Shown here: in pieces, positions 53,456 to 61,085 of the stretch
Layout: the number at the start of each line of letters is the position of its first letter
Numbering within the stretch: position 1 is the first letter of the stretch
Source of the DNA: Brevibacillus laterosporus
Lineage (GTDB): Bacteria; Bacillota; Bacilli; Brevibacillales; Brevibacillaceae
NCBI RefSeq assembly: GCF_030489605.1
Contig: NZ_JAUKFY010000002.1
Coordinates: forward strand, 186,001 to 250,000
Direction: 5' to 3'
Length of the DNA stretch: 64,000 bases
The notes under the pieces: generated by a model
Database searches by the model: none
Seen by the model: only the letters and a program-made list of their open reading frames with translations
What the model was told of the DNA's origin: nothing
Program-made: the position numbers and the translations under genes

Positions 53456-55129
53456 ATGGCTGATCTACGTTCTATTACAATGGGAGATTTATTAGATGAG
53501 ACAGCAAATATGTTTCCTGACAAGGAAGCCATTATTTATCATGAGCGTGAACTTACGTATACATATCGGGAGTTTCAGTTGGTATGCAATCAATTAGCTC
53601 GGGGATTTATGGCCTTAGGCATCCGGCCAGGCGAACATATAGCAATTTGGGCTAATAATGTTCCAGAGTGGGTATTAACTCAGTTTGCCGCAGCTAAAAT
53701 AGGTGGTGTACTCGTGACCGTTAATACAAACTACCGTACACATGAGCTTGAATATTTGCTGCATCAATCGGATGCTACTACATTATTATTAATTGATCAG
53801 TTTAAGGGTGTTTCGTATGTTGACATGTTGCATGAAATTTGCCCTGAACTGCAATCCGCTACACCTGGAGAGCTTCAAGCAGAACGCCTCCCTCAATTAC
53901 GACGGGTTATCTATCTGGGGGAAGAGCGCCAGCCAGGCATGTATTTATTTAGGGATCTTTATGAGCTAGCTGAACAAGTGACAGAAGCGGAGCAGATTGA
54001 TCGTCAAAAGACGATACATCCCGATTCGGTAGTTAATATGCAATATACTTCAGGTACGACCGGGTTTCCAAAAGGTGTCATGCTTAGTCATAACAATATT
54101 ATTAATAATGCAATTCAAGTAGCTAGTTGTCAAAATTTATACTATAAAGATCGTGTATGCATTCCAGTGCCTTTTTTCCATTGCTTTGGCTGTGTCATGG
54201 GAACTTTAGCCTGCGTAGCAACGGGAGCGACGATGGTTCCTATCATTACGTTTCAGCCCAAAGTTGTTTTGGAAGTGGTTTCTAAGACCAGGTGCACTGC
54301 ACTGTATGGAGTGCCGACTATGTTTATTGCTCAGCTGAATGAACCCGCCTTTGCGCAGTATGATCTAAGCTCATTACGCACCGGTATCATGGCGGGTTCT
54401 CCTTGCCCTGAAGAAGTAATGAAAAATGTGGTAGATAAAATGGGGATTCGTGATATTACTATTGCATATGGGCAGACGGAATCATCGCCAGTCGTGACTC
54501 AGACGAGAGTAGATGATAGCATCGAGCTTCGTGTGTCTACAGTAGGTCGTAAGCATGATCCGGTTGAAATTAAGCTAATGAATCCGGAAACAGGGGAAGA
54601 GGTGGCTATAGGCGAGCAGGGTGAACTTTGCACGCGAGGCTATCAGGTTATGAAAGGATACTATAAAATGCCGGAACAGACAGCTCAGGCGATTGATTCT
54701 GAGGGCTGGCTCCATACTGGAGACTTGGCCACCGTTGACGAATCGGGGTACTATCGCATAACAGGACGCCTGAAAGACATGATCATTCGCGGAGGGGAAA
54801 ATATTTATCCGCGTGAGATTGAAGAGTTTCTGTATACTCATCCCAAGGTGTTGGATGTCCAGGTTATTGGTGTTCCTGATCCCCACTATGGTGAACAGGT
54901 ATTGGCATGCGTTAAAGTACGGGAGGGTGAAACCCTGACATCAAATGAGCTTAAAGATTTCTGTCAGGGGAAAATTGCTCGCTTTAAGATTCCATATTAT
55001 GTACAAATTGTAAGTGATTACCCAATGACAGCCTCTGGCAAAATTCAAAAATATAAGCTGAGAGAACAAGCCATTGAGATCCTTGGTTTGAATCAATCTG
55101 CCGCTACTAGTGAGTCATTCAAGAAATAA
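53456..55129 (+). CDS. Long/medium-chain acyl-CoA synthetase (AMP-binding family)
   Basis: The 557-residue adenylate-forming enzyme activates a fatty acid with ATP and CoA. It has the P-loop YTSGTTGFPKGVMLSH, VPTMFIAQL, AYGQTESSPV, GWLHTGDLATVDESGYY, RLKDMIIRGGENIYPREIE and the C-terminal Lys in MTASGKIQKYKLRE. The length fits FadD/AcsM-type ligases. ATG 53456 follows GGGAGGT. The substrate could be medium- or long-chain fatty acids. It appears to be monocistronic. Confidence 0.92.
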   Translation: MADLRSITMGDLLDETANMFPDKEAIIYHERELTYTYREFQLVCNQLARGFMALGIRPGEHIAIWANNVPEWVLTQFAAAKIGGVLVTVNTNYRTHELEYLLHQSDATTLLLIDQFKGVSYVDMLHEICPELQSATPGELQAERLPQLRRVIYLGEERQPGMYLFRDLYELAEQVTEAEQIDRQKTIHPDSVVNMQYTSGTTGFPKGVMLSHNNIINNAIQVASCQNLYYKDRVCIPVPFFHCFGCVMGTLACVATGATMVPIITFQPKVVLEVVSKTRCTALYGVPTMFIAQLNEPAFAQYDLSSLRTGIMAGSPCPEEVMKNVVDKMGIRDITIAYGQTESSPVVTQTRVDDSIELRVSTVGRKHDPVEIKLMNPETGEEVAIGEQGELCTRGYQVMKGYYKMPEQTAQAIDSEGWLHTGDLATVDESGYYRITGRLKDMIIRGGENIYPREIEEFLYTHPKVLDVQVIGVPDPHYGEQVLACVKVREGETLTSNELKDFCQGKIARFKIPYYVQIVSDYPMTASGKIQKYKLREQAIEILGLNQSAATSESFKK

Positions 55130-55169
55130 ATACTATGTCAAAGCATATTTCGGCCTGAATAATGTTTGG

Positions 55170-55198
55170 TTGACAAAAAAAGTTTTTTATGCTATATT
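55170..55198 (+). promoter_or_regulatory. Strong sigma-A promoter before the methyltransferase
   Basis: TTGACA (55170-55175), an exact 17-base spacer and TATATT (55193-55198). The expected transcript start is near 55205, upstream of the terminator hairpin at 55223, so this promoter feeds the attenuator leader. Confidence 0.8.
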
Positions 55199-55222
55199 TT
55201 ACTTTATAGGATTAAGGTATAT

Positions 55223-55260
55223 AATAGGATTCTCCTAGCCAGGGGAATCCTATTTTTTTT
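55223..55260 (+). terminator. Leader terminator (attenuator) between promoter and methyltransferase
   Basis: The 14-bp stem AATAGGATTCTCCT (55223-55236) with AGGGGAATCCTATT (55241-55254; one G-U pair) has a 4-base loop and a tail of eight T. It stands after the promoter and 24 bases before the start codon. ATAGGATT occurs a second time upstream (55206-55213) and could pair with the 3' arm as an antiterminator. Confidence 0.85.
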
Positions 55261-55283
55261 ATAAATTGAAGGAGAGTGTTTGC

Positions 55284-56198
55284 ATGAAAAAAGGTGAGTC
55301 AAGTTTAACTGCGTTAATATCAGCATTTGGCAGAGCCTATCATAGTCAATTTGATACCCCTAAAATCTTTAATGACTATATAGCTAAAGACTTAATTTCA
55401 CAGAAAGAATGTAATGACATCAAAGAAAATATGGTTCAAGGCATACATTTCTTCAACAAAGATATTGCGCAAAAATTTAGAGAGAATACAGAAGAAATAT
55501 TAAAATGGATTACACAGGTCCAGCTTTCTCCAACACCCTTAGCACGTGCTGCGTATTGTGAAAAAGTATTACTTCATGAAGTTATGTTAGGGTTAAAACA
55601 ATATGTCATACTTGGTGCCGGTTTTGACACCTTTAGTTTTCGACATCCAGAATTGGAAGACAGCTTAGAAATATTTGAAATTGATCACCCTGTTACACAG
55701 GAATTTAAAAAGAAAAGGTTGGATGAATCTAATCTTAAAATTCTGAATAATCTTCATTTTGTTTCGGTGGACTTCACTAAAAAGTTTTCCTATCAAAAAC
55801 TAATAAATGAAGGATTTGATAACAAAAAAACTTTCTTTAGTCTTTTAGGTGTTACTTATTATTTAACTAAAGAGGAATTTTCTGATTTGATAGCTCATTT
55901 ATTCACCAAGGTCCCATCGGGAAGTTCCATTGTTTTTGATTATGCCGACGAAAACTTATTTAAAGAAAAAGGCATCTCTAATAGAGTTGAAAACATGGTC
56001 AAATTGGCTTCAGCAAGCGGTGAACCAATGAAATCTTGTTTTTCTTATTTTGAAATGGAAAAAATATTGGAAGAATCAGGTTTACTGATTTATGAACATT
56101 TGTCTCCGGCTAAAATTAATGAACTTTATTTTGAAAATCGAGACGATTACCTGTCAGCTTTTGAAACCATTCATTATCTTCATGCTATTAAAAAATAA
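55284..56198 (+). CDS. Class I SAM-dependent methyltransferase, Tcmp/PPM1-like family
   Basis: The 304-residue protein looks like the LCM/PPM1/TcmP family of O-methyltransferases. It has ISAFGRAYHSQFDTPKIFND at the start, the SAM site VILGAGFDTFSFRHPELED and IFEIDHPVTQEFKKKR. SFFSLLGVTYYLTKEEF marks the acceptor region. The acceptor could be a natural product or a carboxyl group; it cannot be read from sequence. ATG 55284 follows AAGGAGAG. The gene is much more AT-rich than its neighbours (23% GC in the single sequence line 56041-56100, counted by hand), suggesting transfer. A promoter-terminator leader controls it. Confidence 0.82.
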   Translation: MKKGESSLTALISAFGRAYHSQFDTPKIFNDYIAKDLISQKECNDIKENMVQGIHFFNKDIAQKFRENTEEILKWITQVQLSPTPLARAAYCEKVLLHEVMLGLKQYVILGAGFDTFSFRHPELEDSLEIFEIDHPVTQEFKKKRLDESNLKILNNLHFVSVDFTKKFSYQKLINEGFDNKKTFFSLLGVTYYLTKEEFSDLIAHLFTKVPSGSSIVFDYADENLFKEKGISNRVENMVKLASASGEPMKSCFSYFEMEKILEESGLLIYEHLSPAKINELYFENRDDYLSAFETIHYLHAIKK

Positions 56199-56248
56199 AA
56201 CACATTTATAGATATACTTTCACTTAAAAATGGGAAGCCCCACAATCT

Positions 56249-56290
56249 GACTGAACAATCTCTTATTAGAGTTTGATCAGTCTTTTTTTA
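56249..56290 (+). terminator. Intrinsic terminator after the methyltransferase
   Basis: GACTGA (56249-56254) pairs with TCAGTC (56277-56282), with CTCT/AGAG pairing inside, followed by seven T. Confidence 0.8.
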
Positions 56291-56448
56291 TGAAAAAGGC
56301 TTTCTTCTTACCGTCTACTTTAAGGGAATAATATCAAATTAGACAGTTGGAGGACTTTTTTGATTGATAAACATGTAGTTTTACCCATTGCATAGTCTCT
56401 GCATTTAATAAAATTAAATCGTATTTTTGTATCTGAGGAGATATTTTG

Positions 56449-56637
56449 ATGGCTAGCAAAATTCTTGATCCACTTGTAACGAAATTTATTTTGCCAGAGC
56501 ATATAGAAATGTTACGTCAGCTTCATGAGGATAAGAAACGGATCATTCCCAGATATGAACGTTTCTATAAGGTTAACACGCATTTTAGTAGAGGAGAAAT
56601 CGCTCGTATAAAGGCGGGGCACTCCCAGCGTCCGTAA
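56449..56637 (+). CDS. Small uncharacterised protein, possibly YolD-like
   Basis: The 62-residue frame starts at ATG 56449 with GAGGAG 8 bases upstream. Its sequence has ILPEHIEMLRQLHEDKKR, loosely like the LPEH-x-E-x-LR segment of YolD-family proteins, which are usually longer (about 100 residues) and sit next to UV-repair polymerase genes. No such gene is here, so it may be a shortened stand-alone copy or something else. A basic C-terminus (ARIKAGHSQRP) is visible. Confidence 0.5.
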   Translation: MASKILDPLVTKFILPEHIEMLRQLHEDKKRIIPRYERFYKVNTHFSRGEIARIKAGHSQRP

Positions 56638-56776
56638 CACCAGAGGCAAAAGTGTGTAAAAGACTAGGAACAATTTTAGGAAATTCCACAAATGGTTAGA
56701 AAAGGAATATATCTGAACGAAAACGAAGAAATATATCGAAGTTCCTTTTACAATATTAACAATTTCAAAAGCCCTC

Positions 56777-56813
56777 TTGACACTCGGTATATGTTGTAAC
56801 TATAATGGTTACA
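56777..56813 (+). promoter_or_regulatory. Promoter with embedded Rrf2-type operator
   Basis: TTGACA (56777-56782), an 18-base spacer and a perfect TATAAT (56801-56806). The palindrome TGTAAC-N7-GTTACA (56795-56813) is wrapped around the -10. A repressor bound here would block RNA polymerase. The same palindrome recurs before the FrnE-like gene. Autoregulation by the Rrf2 protein is inferred. Confidence 0.82.
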
Positions 56814-56830
56814 TCGAGAGGGTGTCAGTA

Positions 56831-57268
56831 ATGAAAATAAGTAGCAGATTTTCCATAGGGGTTCACATTCTTTCGTTGCTATCTACAGCCAAGGATGCGC
56901 ACTGCACGTCGGAATGGATTGCTGGTAGCGTTGGAACGAATCCGGTTATCATTCGGAAAATACTCGGACAGCTAAAGAAAGCAGGATTGGCGGACGTTCG
57001 AGCCGGCAAAGGCGGTGCTTTTTTGCTTAAAGGGCTGGAAGAAGTTACGCTGCTGGATGTTTACCGGGCGGCGGAAGTCGTGGAGGAAGGGGAGCTCTTT
57101 CATCTTCATGAACAGCCGAATCCCGACTGTCCGGTCGGTGCGAACATTCAAGCCGTTCTGGAACTGATCGTAAGACGGGCCCAAAACGCTATGGAAGCGA
57201 TCCTGGCTGACATAACGATGCATGAGTTACTTTCCGAGCTTGCCGAACATAGTAACATGAAAAAGTGA
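56831..57268 (+). CDS. Rrf2 family transcriptional regulator
   Basis: The 145-residue protein has the Rrf2 winged helix (FSIGVHILSLLSTAKDAHCTSEWIAGSVGTNPVIIRKIL) with the wing GKGGAFLL, and a C-terminal dimer helix. It has the YwnA-like pattern with few cysteines: one in AHCTS and one in PDCPVGAN, rather than the three-Cys cluster of IscR. So it probably senses redox or thiol stress through cysteines, not through a [2Fe-2S] cluster. ATG 56831 follows GAGGGTG. The gene and the next two are clearly GC-richer than the DNA on either side (57% in line 57061-57120, counted by hand). Confidence 0.88.
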   Translation: MKISSRFSIGVHILSLLSTAKDAHCTSEWIAGSVGTNPVIIRKILGQLKKAGLADVRAGKGGAFLLKGLEEVTLLDVYRAAEVVEEGELFHLHEQPNPDCPVGANIQAVLELIVRRAQNAMEAILADITMHELLSELAEHSNMKK

Positions 57269-57287
57269 ACCCATTTTTTTGGAATTG

Positions 57288-57308
57288 TTGTAACTGAAAT
57301 GGTTACAA
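57288..57308 (+). promoter_or_regulatory. Second copy of the Rrf2-type operator, before the FrnE-like gene
   Basis: TTGTAAC-N7-GTTACAA at 57288-57308 matches the palindrome at the Rrf2 promoter, here extended by one base on each side. It lies 38 bases before the FrnE-like start codon. The identical half-sites mark both genes as likely targets of the same regulator. Confidence 0.82.
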
Positions 57309-57346
57309 TATCAAATCTCGAAATAAATGGAAAGGAGGTTCCCGGA

Positions 57347-58024
57347 ATGAAAGTTGAAGTTTGGTCCGATTTTGCTTGCCCCTTCTGTTACATCGGCAAA
57401 CAACGGATCGAAGCGGCGCTTGATAAATTTGAACACAAAGATGATGTTGAGCTTGTTTTCCGAAGCTTCGAGCTGGATCCGAAAGCACAGAGGGACGTGG
57501 ATTACGACGTGCATGGCATGCTGGTCGCCAAGTACGGCATGAGCCGGGATCAAGCGATTGCAATGAACGAAAATCTTAGCAGTAAAGCGAAGGAAGTCGG
57601 GCTTACATTCCAATTTGACACCTTGATTCTGACGAACACATTCGATGCCCACAGGTTGGCGAAGTACGCATTCAAGCAAGGGAAAATGAACCCGATGGCG
57701 CAGGAACTGTTCCAGGCATACTTTACCGACTCCCGGCATTTGGGTGACCACGAAACGCTGGTGGAATTAGCGGTGAAGATCGGTTTGGATCGCGATGAAG
57801 CGCTCAAGGTGCTTGCCAGCGATGATTATTCCTCCGAAGTGCGTGCAGACGAGGAAGAAGCAAGCAGGCTTGGCGTCAGCGGAGTGCCGTTCTTCGTCAT
57901 CGACCGCAAATACGCCGTATCGGGGGCGCAATCAACCGACGTGTTTCTGAATGCTTTGCAGACAGCTTGGAAGGAATCTCAGTCGTTGAACGTGTTGGAC
58001 GATACCGGAAGTGAATCTGAGTGA
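57347..58024 (+). CDS. FrnE/DsbA family thioredoxin-like oxidoreductase
   Basis: The 225-residue protein is a DsbA-fold oxidoreductase of the FrnE/2-hydroxychromene-carboxylate isomerase-like group. It has the active-site CPFC at 11-14 (SDFACPFCYIGKQR) and the cis-Pro loop GVSGVPFFVIDRKYAVSG near residue 175. There is no signal peptide, so it acts in the cytoplasm, perhaps in thiol repair or disulfide exchange with bacillithiol. AAAGGAGGT precedes ATG 57347. The upstream operator links it to the Rrf2 regulator. Disulfide stress control is inferred, as for B. subtilis YwnA/HypR-type systems. Confidence 0.9.
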   Translation: MKVEVWSDFACPFCYIGKQRIEAALDKFEHKDDVELVFRSFELDPKAQRDVDYDVHGMLVAKYGMSRDQAIAMNENLSSKAKEVGLTFQFDTLILTNTFDAHRLAKYAFKQGKMNPMAQELFQAYFTDSRHLGDHETLVELAVKIGLDRDEALKVLASDDYSSEVRADEEEASRLGVSGVPFFVIDRKYAVSGAQSTDVFLNALQTAWKESQSLNVLDDTGSESE

Positions 58025-58057
58025 ACAGCTTGTGCTGACGGCGTTACGTTACGGTTT

Positions 58058-58072
58058 TGATAATCGTTATCA
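58058..58072 (+). promoter_or_regulatory. Fur-box-like palindrome
   Basis: TGATAAT-C-GTTATCA differs from the known Fur 7-1-7 consensus (TGATAATnATTATCA) at one base. It lies 26 bases before the start of the metallo-hydrolase lipoprotein. Zur or PerR consensus fits less well. Confidence 0.65.
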
Positions 58073-58097
58073 ATATTAGGAAGAGGGAGATTTACCG

Positions 58098-59027
58098 ATG
58101 TTTAGCAAGAAATCTTCAATAGGAGTTATTTTGATGTTTTGTTTCACGCTATTGCTGAGCGCATGCTCCAGCGAGCCGAGTAAGACGAAAACCGCGAGCG
58201 AAGGAACCGAGAAACCGGCGGCTGAACTTAAGATCACGCCGTTCAACCCTGGGGAAAACGGTCTCTTCTCCGTCACATCGAGCCTGATCGAAGGGCCGAG
58301 CGAGGTGCTGCTCGTTGATGCTCAGTTCGAAAAGAACAACGCCGAGCAACTGGTTAAGATGATCCGCGAAACCGGCAAGAAGCTGACTACAGTTTATGTC
58401 AGCCACAAGGATCCGGATTTCTACTTCGGCCTGTCGGCGATCCGCGAGGCGTTTCCTGACGTAAAGATCGTTGCCACTCCGGCTACTGTTGAAGGGATCA
58501 AGGCAACCATCAAGATCAAAAGCGAATTCTGGGGTCCGATCATGAAAGAAAACGCCCCGACTGCGCTGATCGTCCCTGATGTCCTTGAAGGGGATAAGCT
58601 AACGGTTGATGGACAAACCGTGCAGGTGATCGGTCTTGACGGTTCGGATCCGTCTCACACAGTTCTTTGGGTTCCGTCGAAAAAGACAATCCTGGGCGGT
58701 GTGCCGATCTATGAGAACCTGCATGTCTGGATGGCAGACAATCAGACTCCAGAGAGCCGTGACCACTGGCGCGAGATTCTGGATCGGATTCTTGCCCTGA
58801 AGCCTGAACGAGTTATCCCGGGCCATTACATGGGCAAGAGCTCTGAAGATAAATCCACCGTCTCCTTCACCCGTGACTACATTGTAGAATTTGAAGCTGC
58901 GGCAAAGCAGGCTAAGAATTCCACTGAGTTGATTGCTGCGATGAAGAAGGCACATCCGGAATTGAAGAACACAAGTGATTTGGAACTGAGCGCCCAAGTA
59001 ATCAAGGGTGAGCGTTCCTGGCCGTGA
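58098..59027 (+). CDS. Metallo-beta-lactamase-fold lipoprotein
   Basis: The 309-residue protein has a lipoprotein signal with the lipobox LLSACSS, then an MBL fold. It contains SVTSSLIEGPSEVLLVDAQF, TVYVSHKDPDFYFGL, VIGLDGSDPSHTVLWV and VIPGHYMG. The motif is H-x-D-P-D-F in place of H-x-H-x-D-H, so the metal site is altered. A HYM motif near residue 240 keeps one later His. AAGAGGGAG precedes ATG 58098. It shares base composition with the Rrf2 and FrnE genes and probably came with them. Substrate unknown; expression by iron limitation is inferred from the Fur-like box. Confidence 0.83.
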   Translation: MFSKKSSIGVILMFCFTLLLSACSSEPSKTKTASEGTEKPAAELKITPFNPGENGLFSVTSSLIEGPSEVLLVDAQFEKNNAEQLVKMIRETGKKLTTVYVSHKDPDFYFGLSAIREAFPDVKIVATPATVEGIKATIKIKSEFWGPIMKENAPTALIVPDVLEGDKLTVDGQTVQVIGLDGSDPSHTVLWVPSKKTILGGVPIYENLHVWMADNQTPESRDHWREILDRILALKPERVIPGHYMGKSSEDKSTVSFTRDYIVEFEAAAKQAKNSTELIAAMKKAHPELKNTSDLELSAQVIKGERSWP

Positions 59028-59089
59028 TATAACGCCGAAACCGCCCGTTAGGTGTGGATATGGTAACCACTGTCTACGGCTTCTAAAGG

Positions 59090-59116
59090 CGCCCGGGTTT
59101 AGACCCGGGCGTTTTC
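59090..59116. terminator. Intrinsic terminator after the MBL lipoprotein
   Basis: CGCCCGGGT (59090-59098) and ACCCGGGCG (59103-59111) form a perfect 9-bp stem with a 4-base loop, then TTTTC. Confidence 0.85.
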
Positions 59117-59156
59117 ATAATTTTGGTCTGTTTGACGGGGACACGTCGATAATTTC

Positions 59157-59606
59157 TTATTGTAATCTATCATCAAACATTAATTGGATTTGAATACCGA
59201 ACGGGTCCTCAATTATACCGTATGCTTTGCTAAACACATTTTTAGATAAAGGGAGAATGACTTTCACTCTATCATCTGTAAGTAAGCTATTATAAAAATG
59301 TTCAATTTCCTCCAAGTCAGCACTTTGAATACATAATGAAGTGTTATTACCAACTGTATATTCTTCACTGGTATTGATTGTATCTTCTGCTATCATTACT
59401 TTTGTTTTTCCGATTGATAAGACAGAGTGAGAAATATAATTCTTATTTTCATCAGTAAGCTGTATTGAGCTGTCACGTTTTGCCATATCTTGATAGGTAA
59501 CAAGTAACAATTCCTCTGCATTAAAATGGTTTTTGTAAAAATTTATAGCTTCTTTTGCATTTCCGTTCATTGATAAGAAAATAGCTATTTCTAGTGTTGT
59601 ACTCAT
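59157..59606 (-). CDS. VOC superfamily (PhnB/YjdN-type) protein
   Basis: The 149-residue protein has the paired beta-alpha-beta-beta-beta layout of the vicinal-oxygen-chelate fold. It starts with FLSMNGNAKEAINFYKNHFNAEE, the typical PhnB/3-demethylubiquinone-methyltransferase-like opening. It later has NNTSLCIQSADLEEIEHFYNSLL and GIIEDPFGIQIQLMF. The substrate is unknown. The AAGGAGAT site precedes ATG 59606. It is divergently placed from a WYL regulator with a palindrome between them, suggesting direct control. Confidence 0.85.
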   Translation of the reverse strand: MSTTLEIAIFLSMNGNAKEAINFYKNHFNAEELLLVTYQDMAKRDSSIQLTDENKNYISHSVLSIGKTKVMIAEDTINTSEEYTVGNNTSLCIQSADLEEIEHFYNSLLTDDRVKVILPLSKNVFSKAYGIIEDPFGIQIQLMFDDRLQ

Positions 59607-59688
59607 AGTACCAATCTCCTTTTATTAAATGATTTTAGGTAGATATCTTAACTATTTGATATATTACCTTGAACTTATGATAATCTAT

Positions 59689-59713
59689 AAAGGTATCAAA
59701 ACATGACACCTTT
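59689..59713. promoter_or_regulatory. Palindrome between the VOC gene and its divergent WYL regulator
   Basis: AAAGGTaTCA and TGAcACCTTT form a 25-base inverted repeat with 9 of 10 arm pairs matching. It lies 15 bases before the regulator start and about 80 bases before the VOC gene. Its place and symmetry suggest an operator for the WYL-type regulator. Confidence 0.6.
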
Positions 59714-59727
59714 ATAAGGGGATTTAT

Positions 59728-60666
59728 ATGAAGAAATCAGAAAGATTAAATGACATGATGAGATACTTAAACAATCGAGAGTTCTTTAATTTAAATGATC
59801 TAATGGATAAATACAATATTTCAAAAAGTACAGCTCTACGTGATATTCGTTCATTAGAACAATTAGGTATGCCAATTTTTTCGGAACATGGCAGAAAGGG
59901 ACGATATGGCATCCTAAAAAATAGATTGTTATCTCCCATTATTTTTACTATTGATGAAGTGTATGCTCTGTACTTTGCAATGTTGACGTTAGACTCTTAT
60001 CAATCAACACCATTTCATTTGAGTGTCAATAAACTGAATGAAAAGTTTGAAAACTGTCTTTCGAAAAATCAAATACAGCAGATTCACAAGATGAAAAAAG
60101 TCCTGCAATTTGAAATATATCAGCATAACAATGTTAGCCGTTTTTTGGATAAAATTCTAAAAAGCATTCTAAATGAGAGCGCCTGTAAGATCCAATATGT
60201 AAAAAACAATCAGAACAAAAGTTATCATGTTCAATTTTTCAAAATTTCCGCTAAGTTTGGGCAATGGTATGCTACTGGAATAGAGGTAAATACAAATAAA
60301 TATAGAGTTTTCAGATGCGATCGAATAACCTTTATAGAAGAAGAGGAAATCAAATCTCATTTTTCTATAGATGAACTCGTTAGTCGTTCATTAGAAATTT
60401 ATCAATCTGAGATGAGGATTGACTTTGAAGTAGAGATAGCAGAACAAGCAAAGGATATTTTTTATAAAGAACATTATCCTTCTATGAAAATAGAAAATGG
60501 GAATAAAACAGTCATTAGGGGATTTTATAATCTAGGAGAAGAGGAGTTTATCGCTAACTATTTTATGAAATATGGTAAAACTGTTATATCAGTGAAGCCT
60601 GAATCATTGAAACAAATAATCCAAGAGAGAATAGAGAATCTCTTCCATCACTATCAAAAATTATAA
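59728..60666 (+). CDS. WYL-domain transcriptional regulator (YafY/DeoR-like helix-turn-helix)
   Basis: The 312-residue protein has an N-terminal helix-turn-helix (LNDMMRYLNNREFFNLNDLMDKYNISKSTALRDIRSLEQLG) and a WYL-type domain with FGQWYATGIEVNTNKYRVFRCDRI. It ends in a WCX-like segment. Such proteins bind ligands or nucleotides and act as repressors or activators. It is AT-rich like its neighbour. The frame begins with ATG 59728 after AAGGGGA. It probably controls the divergent VOC gene and itself. Confidence 0.88.
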   Translation: MKKSERLNDMMRYLNNREFFNLNDLMDKYNISKSTALRDIRSLEQLGMPIFSEHGRKGRYGILKNRLLSPIIFTIDEVYALYFAMLTLDSYQSTPFHLSVNKLNEKFENCLSKNQIQQIHKMKKVLQFEIYQHNNVSRFLDKILKSILNESACKIQYVKNNQNKSYHVQFFKISAKFGQWYATGIEVNTNKYRVFRCDRITFIEEEEIKSHFSIDELVSRSLEIYQSEMRIDFEVEIAEQAKDIFYKEHYPSMKIENGNKTVIRGFYNLGEEEFIANYFMKYGKTVISVKPESLKQIIQERIENLFHHYQKL

Positions 60667-60762
60667 ATCATCATGCAGATCACATTACTGCAGGATATGC
60701 TGGTTCCTTTTGTTTGCGAACGATCCGAAACTGAAGGGACGGATTATAAAATAACAAGAAAC

Positions 60763-60793
60763 CGTCATCTAATCTAAACGATAGATGACGGTG
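60763..60793 (-). terminator. Terminator-like hairpin on the minus strand
   Basis: ACCGTCATCTA and TAGATGACGGT form a perfect 11-bp stem. On the minus strand the tail is TTCTTGTTATTTT, so it fits a terminator for the small minus-strand frame at 60805. On the plus strand there is no T-run. Confidence 0.6.
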
Positions 60794-60804
60794 TGAATGT
60801 ACAT

Positions 60805-60936
60805 TTACTTGCTTGCAAGGATTATTGATGCAGCATAAAAAAGCAATAACAAAGATATTTCCTGTGTGCTGCTGGTAAAACCTTCACGGTCAATCATAAC
60901 AGCTTGTACATAGGCGGAACGTTCGCAGTTGGCCAA
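60805..60936 (-). CDS. Candidate small protein, 43 residues
   Basis: A minus-strand frame starts at TTG 60936, 7 bases after GAAAGGA, and ends at TAA 60805. Eleven bases further on the terminator hairpin at 60763-60793 begins. The product has a polar N-terminal half with ANCERSAYVQAVMIDREG and a hydrophobic C-terminal half (SLLLLFYAASIILASK), like a membrane-associated small peptide. No homolog was recognised. The site, length and terminator together make it plausible, but it is short enough to be chance or a remnant of a larger gene. Confidence 0.35.
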   Translation of the reverse strand: MANCERSAYVQAVMIDREGFTSSTQEISLLLLFYAASIILASK

Positions 60937-61048
60937 AATAGATTCCTTTCTTTAGGCATAGTTTGGGGGGAGGCTTTAGCATTCGTAAACCATTTTCAAA
61001 AATTTAAACTTACCTCCATGATATTTTTATAGACTTTATAGTAAAAAC

Positions 61049-61072
61049 GCCCTCAGTCTGGATACTGAGGGC
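61049..61072. terminator. Bidirectional terminator beside the crystallin gene
   Basis: GCCCTCAGT (61049-61057) and ACTGAGGGC (61064-61072) form a perfect 9-bp stem. The minus-strand tail is GTTTTTAC and the plus-strand tail is ACCTTTTTTAT. It ends the crystallin gene on the minus strand. Confidence 0.88.
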
Positions 61073-61085
61073 ACCTTTTTATTAG

